This document shows, in pieces, positions 11,680 to 24,739 of a stretch of 64,000 nt of DNA. Both the position numbers and the translations under genes were made by a program. The stretch's first letter is position 1. Each line of letters starts with the position of its first letter. The DNA comes from Syncephalis fuscata (lineage: Eukaryota > Zoopagomycota > Zoopagomycetes > Zoopagales > Piptocephalidaceae): assembly GCA_025786725.1 (NCBI GenBank), contig JAHLTZ010000019.1, positions 62,001 through 126,000 of the forward strand. The letters are read 5' to 3'. The notes under the pieces were generated by a model. It saw nothing but the letters and a program-made list of their open reading frames with translations, was not told where the DNA came from and did not search any database.

Positions 11680-13035
11680 ATGGAGACTCAGGACGATGTA
11701 ACAAGCCGGCTTTTGGACGAAGCTACAAGACGACTGACACGCAGTATGGAAGAGTCCTCTCAAGCACAGCCGAGTGCTGGCAATAACGGGGGAAAAACCA
11801 AAGAGCTAGACGAACGACATATCGAACGCAGCCAGTCGCGCGATCGATTACGCCGTCGGCTACGATCAAAATGTACAAGTGCTGCACGAATAAAACTACA
11901 CACGCTTACTTGCTTGTGACAGCACTCATAGAGGGCCAGGATAGCCATTATGAAGAGATCAAAACAGACATTGCTTCGTTCGACTACCAAGCACATGCCA
12001 TGTCAGCTGATGATAATAATGACGATGATAGCAAGTTGAAGTTTTTAGAAGGCAAGTATGGAACGTGTAGAGTGTTCCGTTGATAAAATAAAATACAACA
12101 TTTGCTAACAGTAGTTGTTATAGCCGAACAGCTAAGGAGCGCGTGTAAGTGTACCGAGTGTATCGATAACGAGTATGCGCAGTCTAACGTGTCATCAAGT
12201 TTACCGATTGCTACGATGGGAGGACCCGATGTACACGTTGGTCGTGTTGGGGGCTTCGCTGGCCACAGTTTCCCTGACGGTCAACCAGTCGCCATTGGTA
12301 GTCTTGCTGGCCGTTTCTACACTGGCTTTGGCCATGGGCCTAGCTGGATTCCGGCTATGGGCACTGCTGACACAGATACTGTGGCTACGAGAGACTGCCT
12401 ATCGTAGACGGTGGGTATTAGTAGGAAGTAGGCTGTAGCACTAATGCTGCGCCGATAACAGACAGGAGACGGTTGCTAAATACAAAGAAAGAGTTGCCGA
12501 TGCCATGGCCAAACTCATCAGAGTATGGGCTACATGGTGGCTTGATCTGGTGCTGGTCAAAGATGAGCAAGAATCATTTAAGGTAGTGTGAACAGCATGG
12601 GCCATGCATAACTGATTTTAGCTGGAATAATACTAGGCATTGATAGCATGTTTTGTATTTTGGATGCTGTGCATATTCTATCCTACCTGGGTCACGCTCA
12701 ACGCAGGTATGTGGTTCTTTGTCCAATGATACATATAGCCAATCGTATCGGCAGCGGTAATATGCTTGTTTACTTTTCCGAAAATAGGCCGAAAAGCTCG
12801 AACTATTGGAATATATCTATTGGAACAAACACACCAGGAAGGGTAGGTGACAGTGGATGACAATGCTGCTAATATACCGACCACACTTAGTATTTCAGGT
12901 GTTATAAGAGATTTGATTCAGCAAGCTGCTGACACAAAGGATACGATACGTGTTTGGTTATTGAAGCGATTAAAAAAGGTATCAGCCACTGAAGCAACAC
13001 AGACTAATTCGGATAATCCTCGTGATGATAGCTGA
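11680..13035 (+). CDS. Reticulon-like ER membrane protein
   Basis: Probable reticulon-domain protein shaping tubular ER. Exons are 11680-11872, 11923-12055, 12124-12144, 12183-12410, 12462-12582, one beginning near 12638-12648, one from about 12788, and one ending at 13035. The cytosolic N-terminus is charged and rich in Arg/Asp. The first hydrophobic hairpin follows VYRLLRWEDP (compare the reticulon W-R-D/P entry motif). A polar linker (KERVADAMAKL) then leads to VKDEQESFK, placed like the LVEDLVDSLKF segment of reticulons. A second hydrophobic stretch (ALIACFVFWMLCIFYPTW) and a YWNKHTRKGVIRDLIQQA tail, placed like the family's VYEKHQAQID segment, complete the domain. The splice between the second hairpin and the tail is uncertain: the most hydrophobic frame does not join cleanly to the next exon with canonical sites. 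The family call rests on pattern, not search. Confidence 0.6.
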
Positions 13036-13994
13036 TTGTGAAGCTTATTTTGAAGGTCTAAGAATATGCATTTGATTGTATAAACCAAATACAAATGCTG
13101 TCACCAACTTGTGCTAATCATAAAGTATTTTTGGCTAGCATGTAGAATACTAAATATTTTAATTAATCTACAGCTTATTATTGCTATCAGTATAGCTGAT
13201 TTTATTGAACTGGGTAGCTGCGTATAATAAAATGGCATTTCTTACAGCTGTTAAACGAAGTATAACTGAATCAATTAAATAATGAGCAAAATATAATAGT
13301 AGACATGTTAAGCAAACTATTATGATTATGGTTAATGAATCTGTATAATTAACAAATGGAATAGATTTAAGCGAATATTTAAGGAATAAGTAAATATTGC
13401 TATAAATACAAAACACTATAAATAGTCATAGTTATTTAAAAAAATGCTTAAATCTTTACTGATTAATACAATAAAATTTCAAAGAAACTTGCATCATACA
13501 TAGCTATGCACGATTTACAGATTTTCGAAGTAAGGGCGTATTATGAGATATGATATTAACAGTTAGATACATCTACTCGCGTAAATATGCAAAAGTGCTC
13601 TTCGTTTTCTATATTTTTACACATTATACTATTTTATATGCGTGGTCGTAGTAAATCAAAGAATTAACATACTGCTATTTAGAGAGCACGATAGCTAAAT
13701 ACTTGGAGTTATTTAGTTTGAACCCCATACTTTTTCCACTATGAAACTTGAATTCAATCAAATATTTTAACAATGCATCGATCCATGCATTGTTTCTGCG
13801 CTAACAATGAACATCTATACCCATATCTATAATTAGCAGGGTATGTTGCAGGCAAAAAGTTTAATGCTCGACTAGATAAATAGCGCGATCTAATATGCAG
13901 TTGACAATTTCTTCAACATCTACTTTCCAACTTAATCCAATCAAGCATATTTTCAAACAATTACCTTTCAAACGTTAATTCAATTGCTTTCGCT
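13036..13994. other. Intergenic, no gene seen
   Basis: Strongly AT-rich DNA with only short unconserved ORFs. The last 100 bp before 13995 are A/C-rich leader-like sequence for the secreted-protein gene. Confidence 0.5.
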
Positions 13995-14504
13995 ATGAAG
14001 CAATCTATTCTATCATTTGTCGCTTTAACCATGGTATTTATCGGCACTTTTACACAACCAGACCCGGTACAAGCTGGACTACTCGGTGGCTTAGGTCTCA
14101 ACGTTAACCTGAATCTTAACAGCTGGATCAGCGCTCGAGCTGGCTGTGGTCGCTCAGGCATTCAATTGGCCAACATAAATTCTATAAGCGCGGAAGGCCT
14201 TATCAACCTTAGTGCAAGCGTTAATCTTGATGTTAACGCATTAGCCGATGTATACATAGGCTTATTTTCTCGTAGCCGGGGACCAGTCTATACATGGCCC
14301 ACTACTTATCGTTTTCAAAGAAGCCGGCTAGCGGTTCAGCTGAATTTGAAATCAGCTTTCCTTGGTGCGAATGTCCAGTTAAACAATGATTTGTTTATTG
14401 GTATTTGGACTGGTCAGCGCTACAATGATGGCTTTGTTTGGCCCTGGGGTCCTAGTTATTATGGCAGTTGCCCCATTAATGCCTCTATCTATAAGAACAT
14501 TTAA
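13995..14504 (+). CDS. Small secreted protein of unknown function
   Basis: A single-exon 169-residue protein with a clear N-terminal signal peptide (Lys then a hydrophobic core, likely cleaved after PVQA near residue 27). No known family is recognised. The mature part shows a rough internal duplication: a block of alternating Leu/Val/Asn/Ala (NLSASVNLDVNALADVYIG) then Trp/Tyr/Pro-rich sequence, repeated as AFLGANVQLNNDLFIG followed by Trp/Tyr/Pro-rich sequence. Only two cysteines are present, about 100 residues apart. The alternating hydrophobic pattern suggests a beta-sheet fold, perhaps cell-wall associated. The start is the first ATG after a leader and is immediately followed by the signal peptide. 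The protein appears lineage-specific. Confidence 0.6.
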   Translation: MKQSILSFVALTMVFIGTFTQPDPVQAGLLGGLGLNVNLNLNSWISARAGCGRSGIQLANINSISAEGLINLSASVNLDVNALADVYIGLFSRSRGPVYTWPTTYRFQRSRLAVQLNLKSAFLGANVQLNNDLFIGIWTGQRYNDGFVWPWGPSYYGSCPINASIYKNI

Positions 14505-15107
14505 ACAATGTTTAGTTTATCAGCCCGTAATATTAATAAAGCAAATTAGTGTAAATCACACTAGTAATTTAATAAGAAAAACAAAGAACTTGACACAAGT
14601 GTTTAAAAGCTTTGCATTGTTTTTGTTTTCTTGTTTCTTACCACCAGTGCATATTCTATTTTTAAAAAGTAGCAAGACACAACATTTTTATACAATTCCA
14701 TATCTTTGCTGAAACGAAGAACCCTTTGCAATGACAATGCTTGTTACTAAATTAGGATTGTTTGTAGAATTGTTGATTTGCTTGTTTGTTTCTTGTATAA
14801 CCATTGCACTGTTCAATTAGTTTTTTTTTGGAATTTTGATTGTCTGGATAATTGTCTAACTTAAAATTTGTAATTAACTAGAAGTTTTGTTTCTAAAGTC
14901 TACATGGTATATAAGATCCTTTAAAATATTTGAACGCAACGATTTAGTAAAATATTAATATATACTATTATTATTAAACAATGATGCGTCTTTGTGCTTT
15001 GTTTGAGTGTCTTTGCAATTTTAATATTGTTATTGATCGAATGCAATTGTTTGGCAATTCTTATATAGTACGGATTTAATGTTAGGGCAAAAAATATTAA
15101 TCAACAG
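14505..15107. other. Intergenic, no gene seen
   Basis: AT-rich 3' flank of the secreted-protein gene. One open frame continues to 14712 in another phase but has no coding character. Confidence 0.45.
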
Positions 15108-15479
15108 TTGTCCAATAACAATATCAGCATTATCGGTTTCAAAATAAAGTTTACTCTATTCACTATCGTTAAAGCTGTTGCTTTAATTGCTTTATTGATA
15201 GTTAGTATTGAGGCTGTTTCACTGTGGAAACAAGATAATCCGCTAAGACGTCGCTTTACTGGTTATCACACAAAATTTGGCAATTATGAAGAAGTACAAT
15301 GATTGGATGGTTTTTATTTGGTGGCAGGAAGCGACGGTAATTGCTGCTTCATTCCTTGTCAATTTGACCACCTAGCTCATCGAACAAACATACCCTCGAC
15401 AACCAAATGGTATTGAATGCAGCGATCCTTCCACGACTTATTATTGTGATCAATCAGTTTATGGGCCGTTTGTTAATTA
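15108..15479 (+). pseudogene. Relic of a small secreted Cys-containing protein
   Basis: The reading frame has no ATG at its natural start; a hydrophobic signal-like segment (IVKAVALIALLIVSIEAV) is preceded by ATA-AAG where ATG-AAG would fit. It then runs through a charged stretch to one in-frame TGA at about 15300. Beyond this the same frame continues with GSDGNCCFIPCQFD. A +1 shift leads to a Cys-containing C-terminus (GIECSDPSTTYYCDQSVYG) ending at 15479. The combination of lost start, internal stop and frameshift suggests a decayed gene. The parent family is unknown, and introns could explain part of it. Confidence 0.35.
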
Positions 15480-15718
15480 AAGCGATGCTATGTATTTGCA
15501 ACATTCATTACTTTATACTTGTAAATTTTAAATCAAGAATGTATATGCAGATATACTTGCTTATCAAAAGCTAATTTAATTTACTGTGAATAATCGACTG
15601 AATTTGTATTATGGCTATAATTTGGACTACAAGTATATCATAAATGTTTAGCTAGTTTTATTGTATCAATAAAAGGTAAGCCAAGACTTTTAGTTATAAG
15701 CTATCATTTTTATTATGA

Positions 15719-16072
15719 CTACTGGCTTGCTTTGTCACAGAATTGCGCAAGTTCAATATCCTTAACCGACAATCCCTGACAGTCATGCGTCGACAGTGTA
15801 ATCTCCACACGATTGTACACCTATATTGGCAAGTTACATTAGCCAACTATATATCGGGACAATTCATGGCGACTTACGTTAAACCATTCTGGATGATGGT
15901 CTACTTTATCGGCATGAAGAGCAACACGAGTCATGAAGCCGAATGCTTCGTTAAAGTCGGTGAAAGTAAAGTTACGCTTAATAGCATCACGTCCTTCGGT
16001 GACCTCCCAGCCTGCAGCGGCCAAGATGGGCAAATGAGTTTCACGTTCTTGTTGAGTAAGTTTCTGTACCAT
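15719..16072 (-). CDS. Pterin-4a-carbinolamine dehydratase (PCD/DCoH)
   Basis: Dehydratase that regenerates quinonoid dihydrobiopterin after aromatic amino acid hydroxylation. Two exons, 16072-15878 and 15820-15719, give 98 residues, the usual size. It begins [10 protein letters not shown], then shows [30 protein letters not shown], the signature DHHPEWFNV that carries catalytic histidines, and [18 protein letters not shown]. An upstream in-frame extension to 16174 is possible but gives an atypical N-terminus, so the ATG at 16072 is preferred. It lies 150 bp downstream of HEM2 on the same strand. Its presence implies tetrahydrobiopterin-linked chemistry such as phenylalanine hydroxylase, which is uncommon in Dikarya but reported in Mortierella. 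Confidence 0.92.
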
Positions 16073-16221
16073 ATTGGAAAAGTAAGAAGAAATGAAGATG
16101 ATGACGTGGACAGAGTAATTTTTAACCTGTTTTAAGATCCACAATGCTTTGACAGTTTTAACACTGGGCAACACGAATAAGGCAACATATTTATACGGTT
16201 AATAAATTGGTTTATTTAAAC

Positions 16222-17698
<1,477 letters not shown>

Positions 17699-17743
17699 GC
17701 TTTTAATATAAGGTACTAGAAGAATTGCGTTAAACTAAAGAAG

Positions 17744-18415
17744 CTATTGTACGTTGACTCTTACATTTTTATTTACCTATTTCACTTCTTTTTTCTTAAT
17801 ACTTTTAGACACAATTAAACACTTGTTCATCGCTACAACATGTATAATATTACATTCAACATTAATCGCTTCATATGTAATTAATTAGTTATCTTTATTA
17901 TTGCTTTAACGTGTATATATATATATATATATATATATATTGTCATTATGATATTAATCGTTCAAAATACCATTTATTTAGTCAGATTGGCTATAGGAAA
18001 AGTGGCTGTTTAATAAACGACATTTATTATAATTATATTAATATTGATCTTACATCGCAAATCTGTCCAGAATGCAACAGTAGAAATTAGAAAATAAAAC
18101 AGACCATTCAGATGCAATAGTCCACGCTGTACGTAGATGCAATAACAACAAATGCGGAATGGTATGGAATTGCCATCATATGGCTTCTATTAATATTCTA
18201 TTAATCTTTTTACGCATAGCCAACAACAACAGCAATGATCGACCTCAAATGTCTTAAAAAATCAAATACTATGTTACATTGTTTATTTGAATCAATTTAT
18301 TAACAATATTTTAATAGAAAGTAATATAATTGTGTCGTGCATAACAGCAGCATAACTTCAATTGGAACGAATTTACTTTGTGGCATCAAAATGTAAAAGT
18401 CAAAGTACAATTTGG
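17744..18415. mobile_element. Terminal-inverted-repeat element (MITE-like), copy 2
   Basis: Same 672-bp sequence and same orientation as the block at 10006-10677, at a constant offset of 7738 bp with no net indel. Its left end lies 46 bp from the HEM2 start codon, so it covers the expected HEM2 promoter. It is followed directly by the 80-bp repeat array. The flanks outside the block are unrelated to those of copy 1, which argues for transposition rather than a larger segmental duplication. Confidence 0.75.
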
Positions 18416-18420
18416 TCAAA

Positions 18421-19400
18421 CTGAATAATAAGCATTTACTGTGTACTTGATAATTTGTGTTGACAGTTAGTAAATAATTTTTATAGCAATCAATTCTAAA
18501 TTAAATATATTTAATATCTTGCGTGCTTAATCCTTCGTATTGATATATGGTAAGTGACATCATATATTAATTAGTTATTCACAGACCATATTCCATGCGT
18601 TGTCTATTTAATAATTCGTGTTGATAGATAGTAAGTAATGCGATACATTAAGCAAATATAAACTAAATATACGTCGTGTATTGCACGTTTGATGCTGTGT
18701 TTTTAATAGCTGGTAGGTGGTGCTATACAGCAATCTATTATACACTAAACATATATTATCCATTGTATGTTTGATGGCTTGTGTTGCCAGTTAGTAAGTG
18801 AAATTATGTATTGATCAGCCTTGCATTAAATATATGTTATGCACTGTGTTTAAGGATTTGTTTTAACAGAGGGTAGGTAATATTATATATCGATTGGATA
18901 TGCACTAAACATATATAATTTATTGCGCATTTAATAATTATTGTTACTAGAACGTAAGTAAAGTCTATAGTAATTGATAATATACTAGATATAAGCCACA
19001 TATTGCATGTTTAAAAACTTTTATTAATAGTCGCTAAGTAATATTTCGTATCAGTTTACCATAAATAAATATATAATATGTGGTCTGTGTTTGACAACTT
19101 GTATTGCTAGAAAATAAATGACATTGTATATTATTGATTATAGACTAAATATATTACGTGAGTTATATTTTCAATAATTTATATTGATAGTCAGTAAGTA
19201 AAATTGTATACTATGCAACTATTCACTATACATACTCCATGTACTCTATGTCCGATAACTTGTGTCATTAGATCGCAAGTGGAATTATATACTAGCTGCT
19301 ATGCGCTAAATATATGTCGTGTAATTTATGTCTGACATTCGCCCTACTGGACGTAAGTAATATTATATACTATTGCTTTATACACTAATTATACAGCATT
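18421..19400. repeat. Degenerate 80-bp tandem repeat, about 12 units
   Basis: The pattern TGnTAGnnnGTAAGTAA recurs at about 18461, 18541, 18622, 18704, 18785, 18864, 18944, 19024, 19105, 19185, 19265 and 19344. Successive spacings are 79-82 bp. Each unit also carries TATACACTAAATATAT-like and TTTGATAACTTGTGT-like segments. The units are diverged, so the array is old. No ORF crosses it. Units contain a TAG followed by a GTAAGT-like string, resembling splice acceptor and donor sites. Confidence 0.75.
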
Positions 19401-19793
19401 TACTGTATCTGTTTATAAGTATAAAATAATTGATGCCTTCAAGTCATTGACATTGATGGTATAATTGGACTACTAACTTTATATAATCTAAATATTATAT
19501 GCGATAATAATTATAACCATTTAATAATTACCGTTTAGCCCATTTAAATAGCAAGTTTCAATCAGTATACCAGTTTATTCACCATTTAATCAATGGTGTT
19601 ATTATGTTCCAACAAGTTTGTCTTTGTCTGCACCTATCTAGCTATGAAAGCTTGTAGTAATAAACACATGCTTTTATTTAATTATACACGTTTATAATTT
19701 TCTAGAATAAGCATTAAGCTATAATAAAATATTTCTAATAGATATTAGACATTAGGCCGCTACACTGCATGCAAATAAACGCTATGGTGTTTA
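19401..19793. other. Intergenic, 3' flank of hydrolase gene
   Basis: AT-rich spacer between the repeat array and the stop of the minus-strand hydrolase. No gene is seen. Confidence 0.5.
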
Positions 19794-20668
19794 TTAACTT
19801 AGTTTGAGCTTATCAATAAAAGACAAAATGATATTAACCAAAGTAATTTGACCAGAAACTGGTATAACAGTGTGATCAACATCTGGAATAATTTCTAATG
19901 TAAGAAAGTCGGGATAGGCGGATTTAGCGTTTGATAGCAATTTATCTTTCTTAACATTCTTTGGAACAAACTCGTCGTTGCCTGATAGAATCATAGCCAG
20001 CGGTACATTAACAGGGGCGTAAATGGCCTTTAATTGCTCTGGTGTCAAATCGGACGAAAACATATCGTCTTCACCGTTTTTATCGGTCAAAGAAAGAAAA
20101 CGATTTGCCGTAACAAATGCAGCTGCATATGACTTTCGTGGCATCATATCCCTCCATTACCTTCTTTGACCATCTTATGGGCAAAGTCGATCCAATAGGC
20201 ATGTTGCGGCTCAGAATCAGCATACGCTTCTCTATCGGAAACGGCCGAGTGCAATATGCAGCCTACCAATGAAGCGCGCTGTTTGGCGAATCGAGCAAAA
20301 TACAATGATTGTTGGCTTCCTGTCGAATGACCAACCATCAATATGCGCTTGTTGCCAAGCTTTATTAAACTCTCGACCAATAAATCCAATTCGTTTATAT
20401 CGCGTTGTAGGCTACCGGTACCAAAACCATCGTAAGATGAAGATATGGTAGGGTGCACCGTTGACCATCCTCGTTCCGCAACAGCATCAGCAAGACGTGT
20501 TGCCCAAGGCAGTGAAAGCTGGCCTTCTGTCAGACCAGGCAGTAATATCAATACATTGGGTGTATCAGCAGGGCCCGAATGAAATGCAGTCAATTGGGGA
20601 ATATGGTGGCCAAATGTGAATAAAGTGCCATTTAATGCAAAATCCCAGTTAGTAATAGGAGGAAGCAT
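19794..20668 (-). CDS. Alpha/beta hydrolase, DUF1749 (UPF0613) family, frameshifted as read
   Basis: A predicted serine hydrolase of a fungal/plant family of unknown substrate. The N-terminal half shows the beta-strand/oxyanion segment LILLPGLTEGQL and the nucleophile elbow MVGHSTGSQ. The C-terminal half has FLSLTDKNGEDDMFSSDLT (a family signature), LAMILSGNDEFVP with the acid, and DHTVIP with the catalytic His. The two halves are in different frames. At a G run (20150-20152) one base appears lost, since adding a G gives a continuous GGDMMPRK. A GT-AG intron here would be only 28 bp and would remove conserved residues, so a frameshift is preferred. It is divergent from DRS1 by 317 bp. Confidence 0.85.
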
Positions 20669-20863
20669 GATACAAAGACGTATATACTAAATTCACAGCT
20701 ATTGTAGCGTAATAAACCTTTACAACAAAATTTAAACAACTAAAAACAGATAACTTATGAAATCGAAAGGGTAGGTAGGTAACGTATTTGTTACTGTTTT
20801 TAACGTCTTTGGAGAAAGATGATTTAAATTTGAATTTGAATTCAAATCAGTTTAAAAAAGCAA

Positions 20864-20880
20864 GAAAAAAAGAAAAAAAT
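20864..20880 (+). promoter_or_regulatory. A-tract/G/A-tract motif upstream of DRS1
   Basis: The string GAAAAAAAGAAAAAAA lies about 106 bp before the DRS1 ATG. Nearly the same string stands upstream of UTP13 and between TSR1 and KRR1. It resembles the poly(A)-rich RRPE-type promoter elements of yeast ribosome-biogenesis genes. Function is inferred. Confidence 0.4.
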
Positions 20881-20985
20881 GGCCCACAGTCATCGTTCTA
20901 CTCCATACTTGCACATACCAACACTACTCAGTGTTGCCGTTTCTACGTCGTAATATTCAACTGGCTGCAAGAAACATTCGTCAAG

Positions 20986-23900
20986 ATGCCGGCCAGTTTT
21001 GTGATGACCATTGACGATACATTTACGCCAGAGATAGAACTGGACGACTCGATCTCCGACTCGGAATTGCAAGCACCAAAGGTAATGTATATACACGTAT
21101 AGCTCAATATATAGATAATTAACATATTTATATCTATGAAGCAGTCTAATTCCGTGTCGAAAGCAAATTCAAACCAGAAAAAGAGAAAAGCCAAGAAAAA
21201 CAGCGCAAATGACGACGAAGATGAAAGCGCTGGCGCGCTTAATCCCAACTTTGTATTTGACGATGCAGGTGAAATGACACAAAGCAGAAATATTTGGGAT
21301 TTTAAAGCAGCTCGTGCAGCACTAAAAGCTCAAAACAAGGTAAATCTATTGTTTAAATAGTATAATAAGTGTTACTCAACAATAATTTAGATTCAATATA
21401 CAACCATCGACGAAATCATTGAAAAAAAACGTAAATCCAATGCAAAATTAGGTAAACATAAAGTGTATAATTTATCATAGTTGTTAAATAACTATTAAAT
21501 ATAGACAAAGAAGATGTAGAAGAATCGGACGATGATGAAAGCGTAAATCCAAAATTATTAGAAACAAACGAGGCATCCAATAAAGAGATGGAAGATAATG
21601 AAGCAAAAGGATCTGATAGCAATGATGATGATGAAGACGAAGAAACTGGCGATGATGATGATGATGATGATGATCTAAATCATTTAAAGGATCGTGTTCG
21701 TGGTCATGGCGAACTTGCAAATGAAATAGACAGCGATGAAGAGATTGTTGATGCAAATGAAGAAAAGGTAATTTAGTCAACTTGAAATTAATCAGATTTA
21801 CGTAATTATGGCAATACTTATTATTTCTATTAGAGAAAACGTGAATATTTTGCACCTGAAGAGGATACACCGGATACAGTGGCTGAGACATTTGCCACGA
21901 TGAATCTATCTCGACCTGTACTCAAAGCACTTACTCAAGTGGGATTTGCTAAGCCGACACTTATTCAGGCACGAGCCATTCCAGTGGCGTTATTGGGAAA
22001 GGATATATGTGGTGGTGCAGTCACCGGTTCCGGTAATTAACTTTCTCTTTACTGTATATAATGAATAGCAATTAACATACAGATGCCAATACTAGGTAAA
22101 ACGGCTGCGTTTATTGTGCCTATTCTTGAGCGTTTGGTTTACCGTCCACGCACGCACGCTGCCACTCGTGTACTCATTTTGTGTCCAACACGTGAATTGG
22201 CCATTCAATGTCATAGTGTGGCAACTAAACTAGCCGCTTTTACTGATGTGCAATTCTGTCTATGTGTTGGTATGTTTAAAGGGAGCTTTAACAAACAGAT
22301 CACTAATATAAAATACTTTTAGGTGGTTTATCGTTAAAGGTTCAGGAAGCAGAATTGCGTCAAAAGCCAGATGTAGTTATTGCAACACCTGGTCGTTTAA
22401 TTGATCATGTACGAAACTCGCAAAGTTTCAATTTGGATAGCGTAGAAATTTTAGTTATGGATGAAGCTGATCGGTAGGTGAATCATAGATTTGTTCATAT
22501 ATATGTTAATAATATAGTAATTAATCAGTATGCTTGACGATGGATTCAAAGAAGAATTGACGGAGATTATCAATAGCTGTCCTCGTTCGCGACAAACAAT
22601 GTTGTTCTCTGCTACTATGACTGATAATGTAAGAAATGAATTATAACATATGTTATGCCAGTCGTAGTATTAACTGCTGATCAGGTGGATGAATTGGTGC
22701 GCCTATCGTTAAATCGACCAGTTCGTTTGTTGGTCGATAATACAAAAGCCACGGTAGAAACATTGATTCAAGAGTTTATTCGTGTGCGTAAGCATCGTGA
22801 GGATGATCGTGCAGCAATTTTAGCATCGCTGTGTCTGCGTCATTTCCAACGTCGCTGTATTATTTTCTTCCGTAGTAAGGTTTCTGCACATCAAATGAAA
22901 ATTGTATTTGGTTTGCTTGGCTTGAAAGCGGCAGAACTCCACGGTAATTTATCCCAAGAACAGGTAAATCAATAATATACATTAGCTGCATTGCGAATAT
23001 ATCGCTTATACGTGTGTTCTATTAGCGATTGGCGGCACTTGAGCGATTCCGAGACGGTGAAGTAGACTTTTTATTGGCAACCGACTTGGCTGCTCGTGGT
23101 ATTGATATTAAAGGTATTGAATCGGTAAGTTATTTATAATAACACTAGTAGCAGTGGTAATTTGCTAATGACTGGGAACCTGTAGGTTATTAATTACAAT
23201 ATGCCTGTCAGTTATGCTCAGTATTTGCATCGTATTGGTCGTACGGCACGTGCCGGACAAAGTGGACGGTAATTGATGGTTTTTAATGCTATAAAGTGGG
23301 AAAAAAGGCTTACGATTTATTGTAAATAGATCTGTAACATTGGCAGGTGAAGATGATCGCAAAGTACTAAAAGAAGCTATTAAAAATGCACCGGCTGAAA
23401 CGGTCAAACATCGTGTTATTCCAGCTGAGGTTATCGAACAGTTTAAACGACGTGTTGATGGTCTTAAGACACAAGTAGATGAAATTCTTGAAGAGGAGAA
23501 AGAAGATCGATTAGTAGGTGGTTTAGATTAATATGGCATTTTATTTATCAATCAAATCATTTATAATATAGTTGAAACAAGCGGAAATGGATATGACACG
23601 TGCGCAGAATCTACTAGAACATCAGGATGAAATTTATAGTCGACCAGCCCGTACTTGGTTCCAAACAGAAATGGAGAAGAAACGCTCCAAAGGTAAATTA
23701 AGCATGATTATTGTATTATAAGCACTAATAGATCTGCTATTTATTAGAAAAATTGGCTACTAAACACGCCGAAAAGGTAAAGGCTAGTAAAGGAGACAGG
23801 GATAATGATGATAAGGTATGTAGATTTATTGGCAACAGCTATGATCTAATCATTATTGCAATCAAAAGGTTTCAGCGGCCAAATTGACACGCAAGAAGCG

Positions 23901-24111
23901 CAGACGACTAGAAACGGCCGAGGAAGATGCCCGAGCTGCAAAATCACACCATGGATCCATCAAAGCAAGCAAACGTTCCGGTCAACGAAAACGAATGACA
24001 CAAATGCACGGTGGTGGTGACCGTTTAGCTGATGTATCCAATCGTGCAGCCGGCCCGAAAAGCGAGAAAGCACGCGCGCGACTTGCCAAGAACAGTAAAA
24101 AATCAAAATAA
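20986..24111 (+). CDS. DRS1: DEAD-box RNA helicase DRS1 (DDX27), 60S biogenesis
   Basis: A nucleolar ATP-dependent RNA helicase for 27S pre-rRNA processing. About 15 exons with short GT-AG introns. The N-terminus is acidic and Lys-rich (DDDDDDDD tract near 21657). The helicase core shows the Q motif ([14 protein letters not shown]), motif I AVTGSGKT (its codons split by an intron, 22033/22096), [22 protein letters not shown] in [28 protein letters not shown] and [10 protein letters not shown]. The C-terminus is very basic ([19 protein letters not shown]) and ends at 24111. The ATG at 20986 ([11 protein letters not shown]) begins a typical DRS1 N-terminus; an upstream in-frame ATG at 20788 lies in leader-like DNA. 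No lesion is seen. Confidence 0.95.
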
Positions 24112-24739
24112 TTCCATGGTAACACATTAGTAATAAAAACCAATGAAATCAATGATTAAAAGGCCAATAACCAACCAATTATACCAAATAATAATGTACG
24201 GATGGGCATTGGCACAGTTCTGCTCATATATAACTATATTGCTATTTTGTTAGTATGGATGAAATAGAAACAAGTAATTGTCTAGAAAGTATATTGACTA
24301 TCAAAAGCGATAGTTTTGAATAGTTATAATGTTTAGTCAGTGATAATTATGATTAATAGAATGTAGAATATTATAGAATGGAATAAATTAATATATAGCA
24401 GTACAATAACAATAATGAAACTATAGCGTATACGGTTCAATGAACTAAACTTTATAATAAATATAATTGATATTAGTGATTATATGTGTTTATTGGTTAT
24501 ATTGCTAATATAAATTTACAGCTGTGTAGAAGGCAATGTAACAACGCGCATGCAATAGATTCATCTCTAGCAATTCGGTGTCGCTATTATGTACACTACA
24601 CATATAAATATAAATTTACCGTTTAATGGATAAGCACAGTCATGAATAGGAATATCTAGATCTAACGTAATATATCAGCTATAAAACCATAATGTTTTAA
24701 TTAATAAATACGTAGTCTTCATTATTTTAGTAAAACGAT
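24112..24739. other. Intergenic, no gene seen
   Basis: AT-rich sequence between the convergent ends of DRS1 and the small minus-strand gene. No repeats or RNA genes are recognised. Confidence 0.5.

Noticed and set aside
18421-19400. CRISPR array
   Set aside because: The units are 80 bp, degenerate and lack short identical repeats separated by unique spacers. The genome is eukaryotic and no cas genes are present.
20136-20163. Short intron joining the two halves of the DUF1749 hydrolase
   Set aside because: It would be only 28 bp, far below the size seen elsewhere in the window, and would remove residues conserved in the family. A single lost G explains the break better.
21484-21891. Minus-strand His-rich 135-residue ORF
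   Set aside because: It is the antisense of the Asp/Glu-rich DRS1 N-terminus across a confirmed exon/intron junction.
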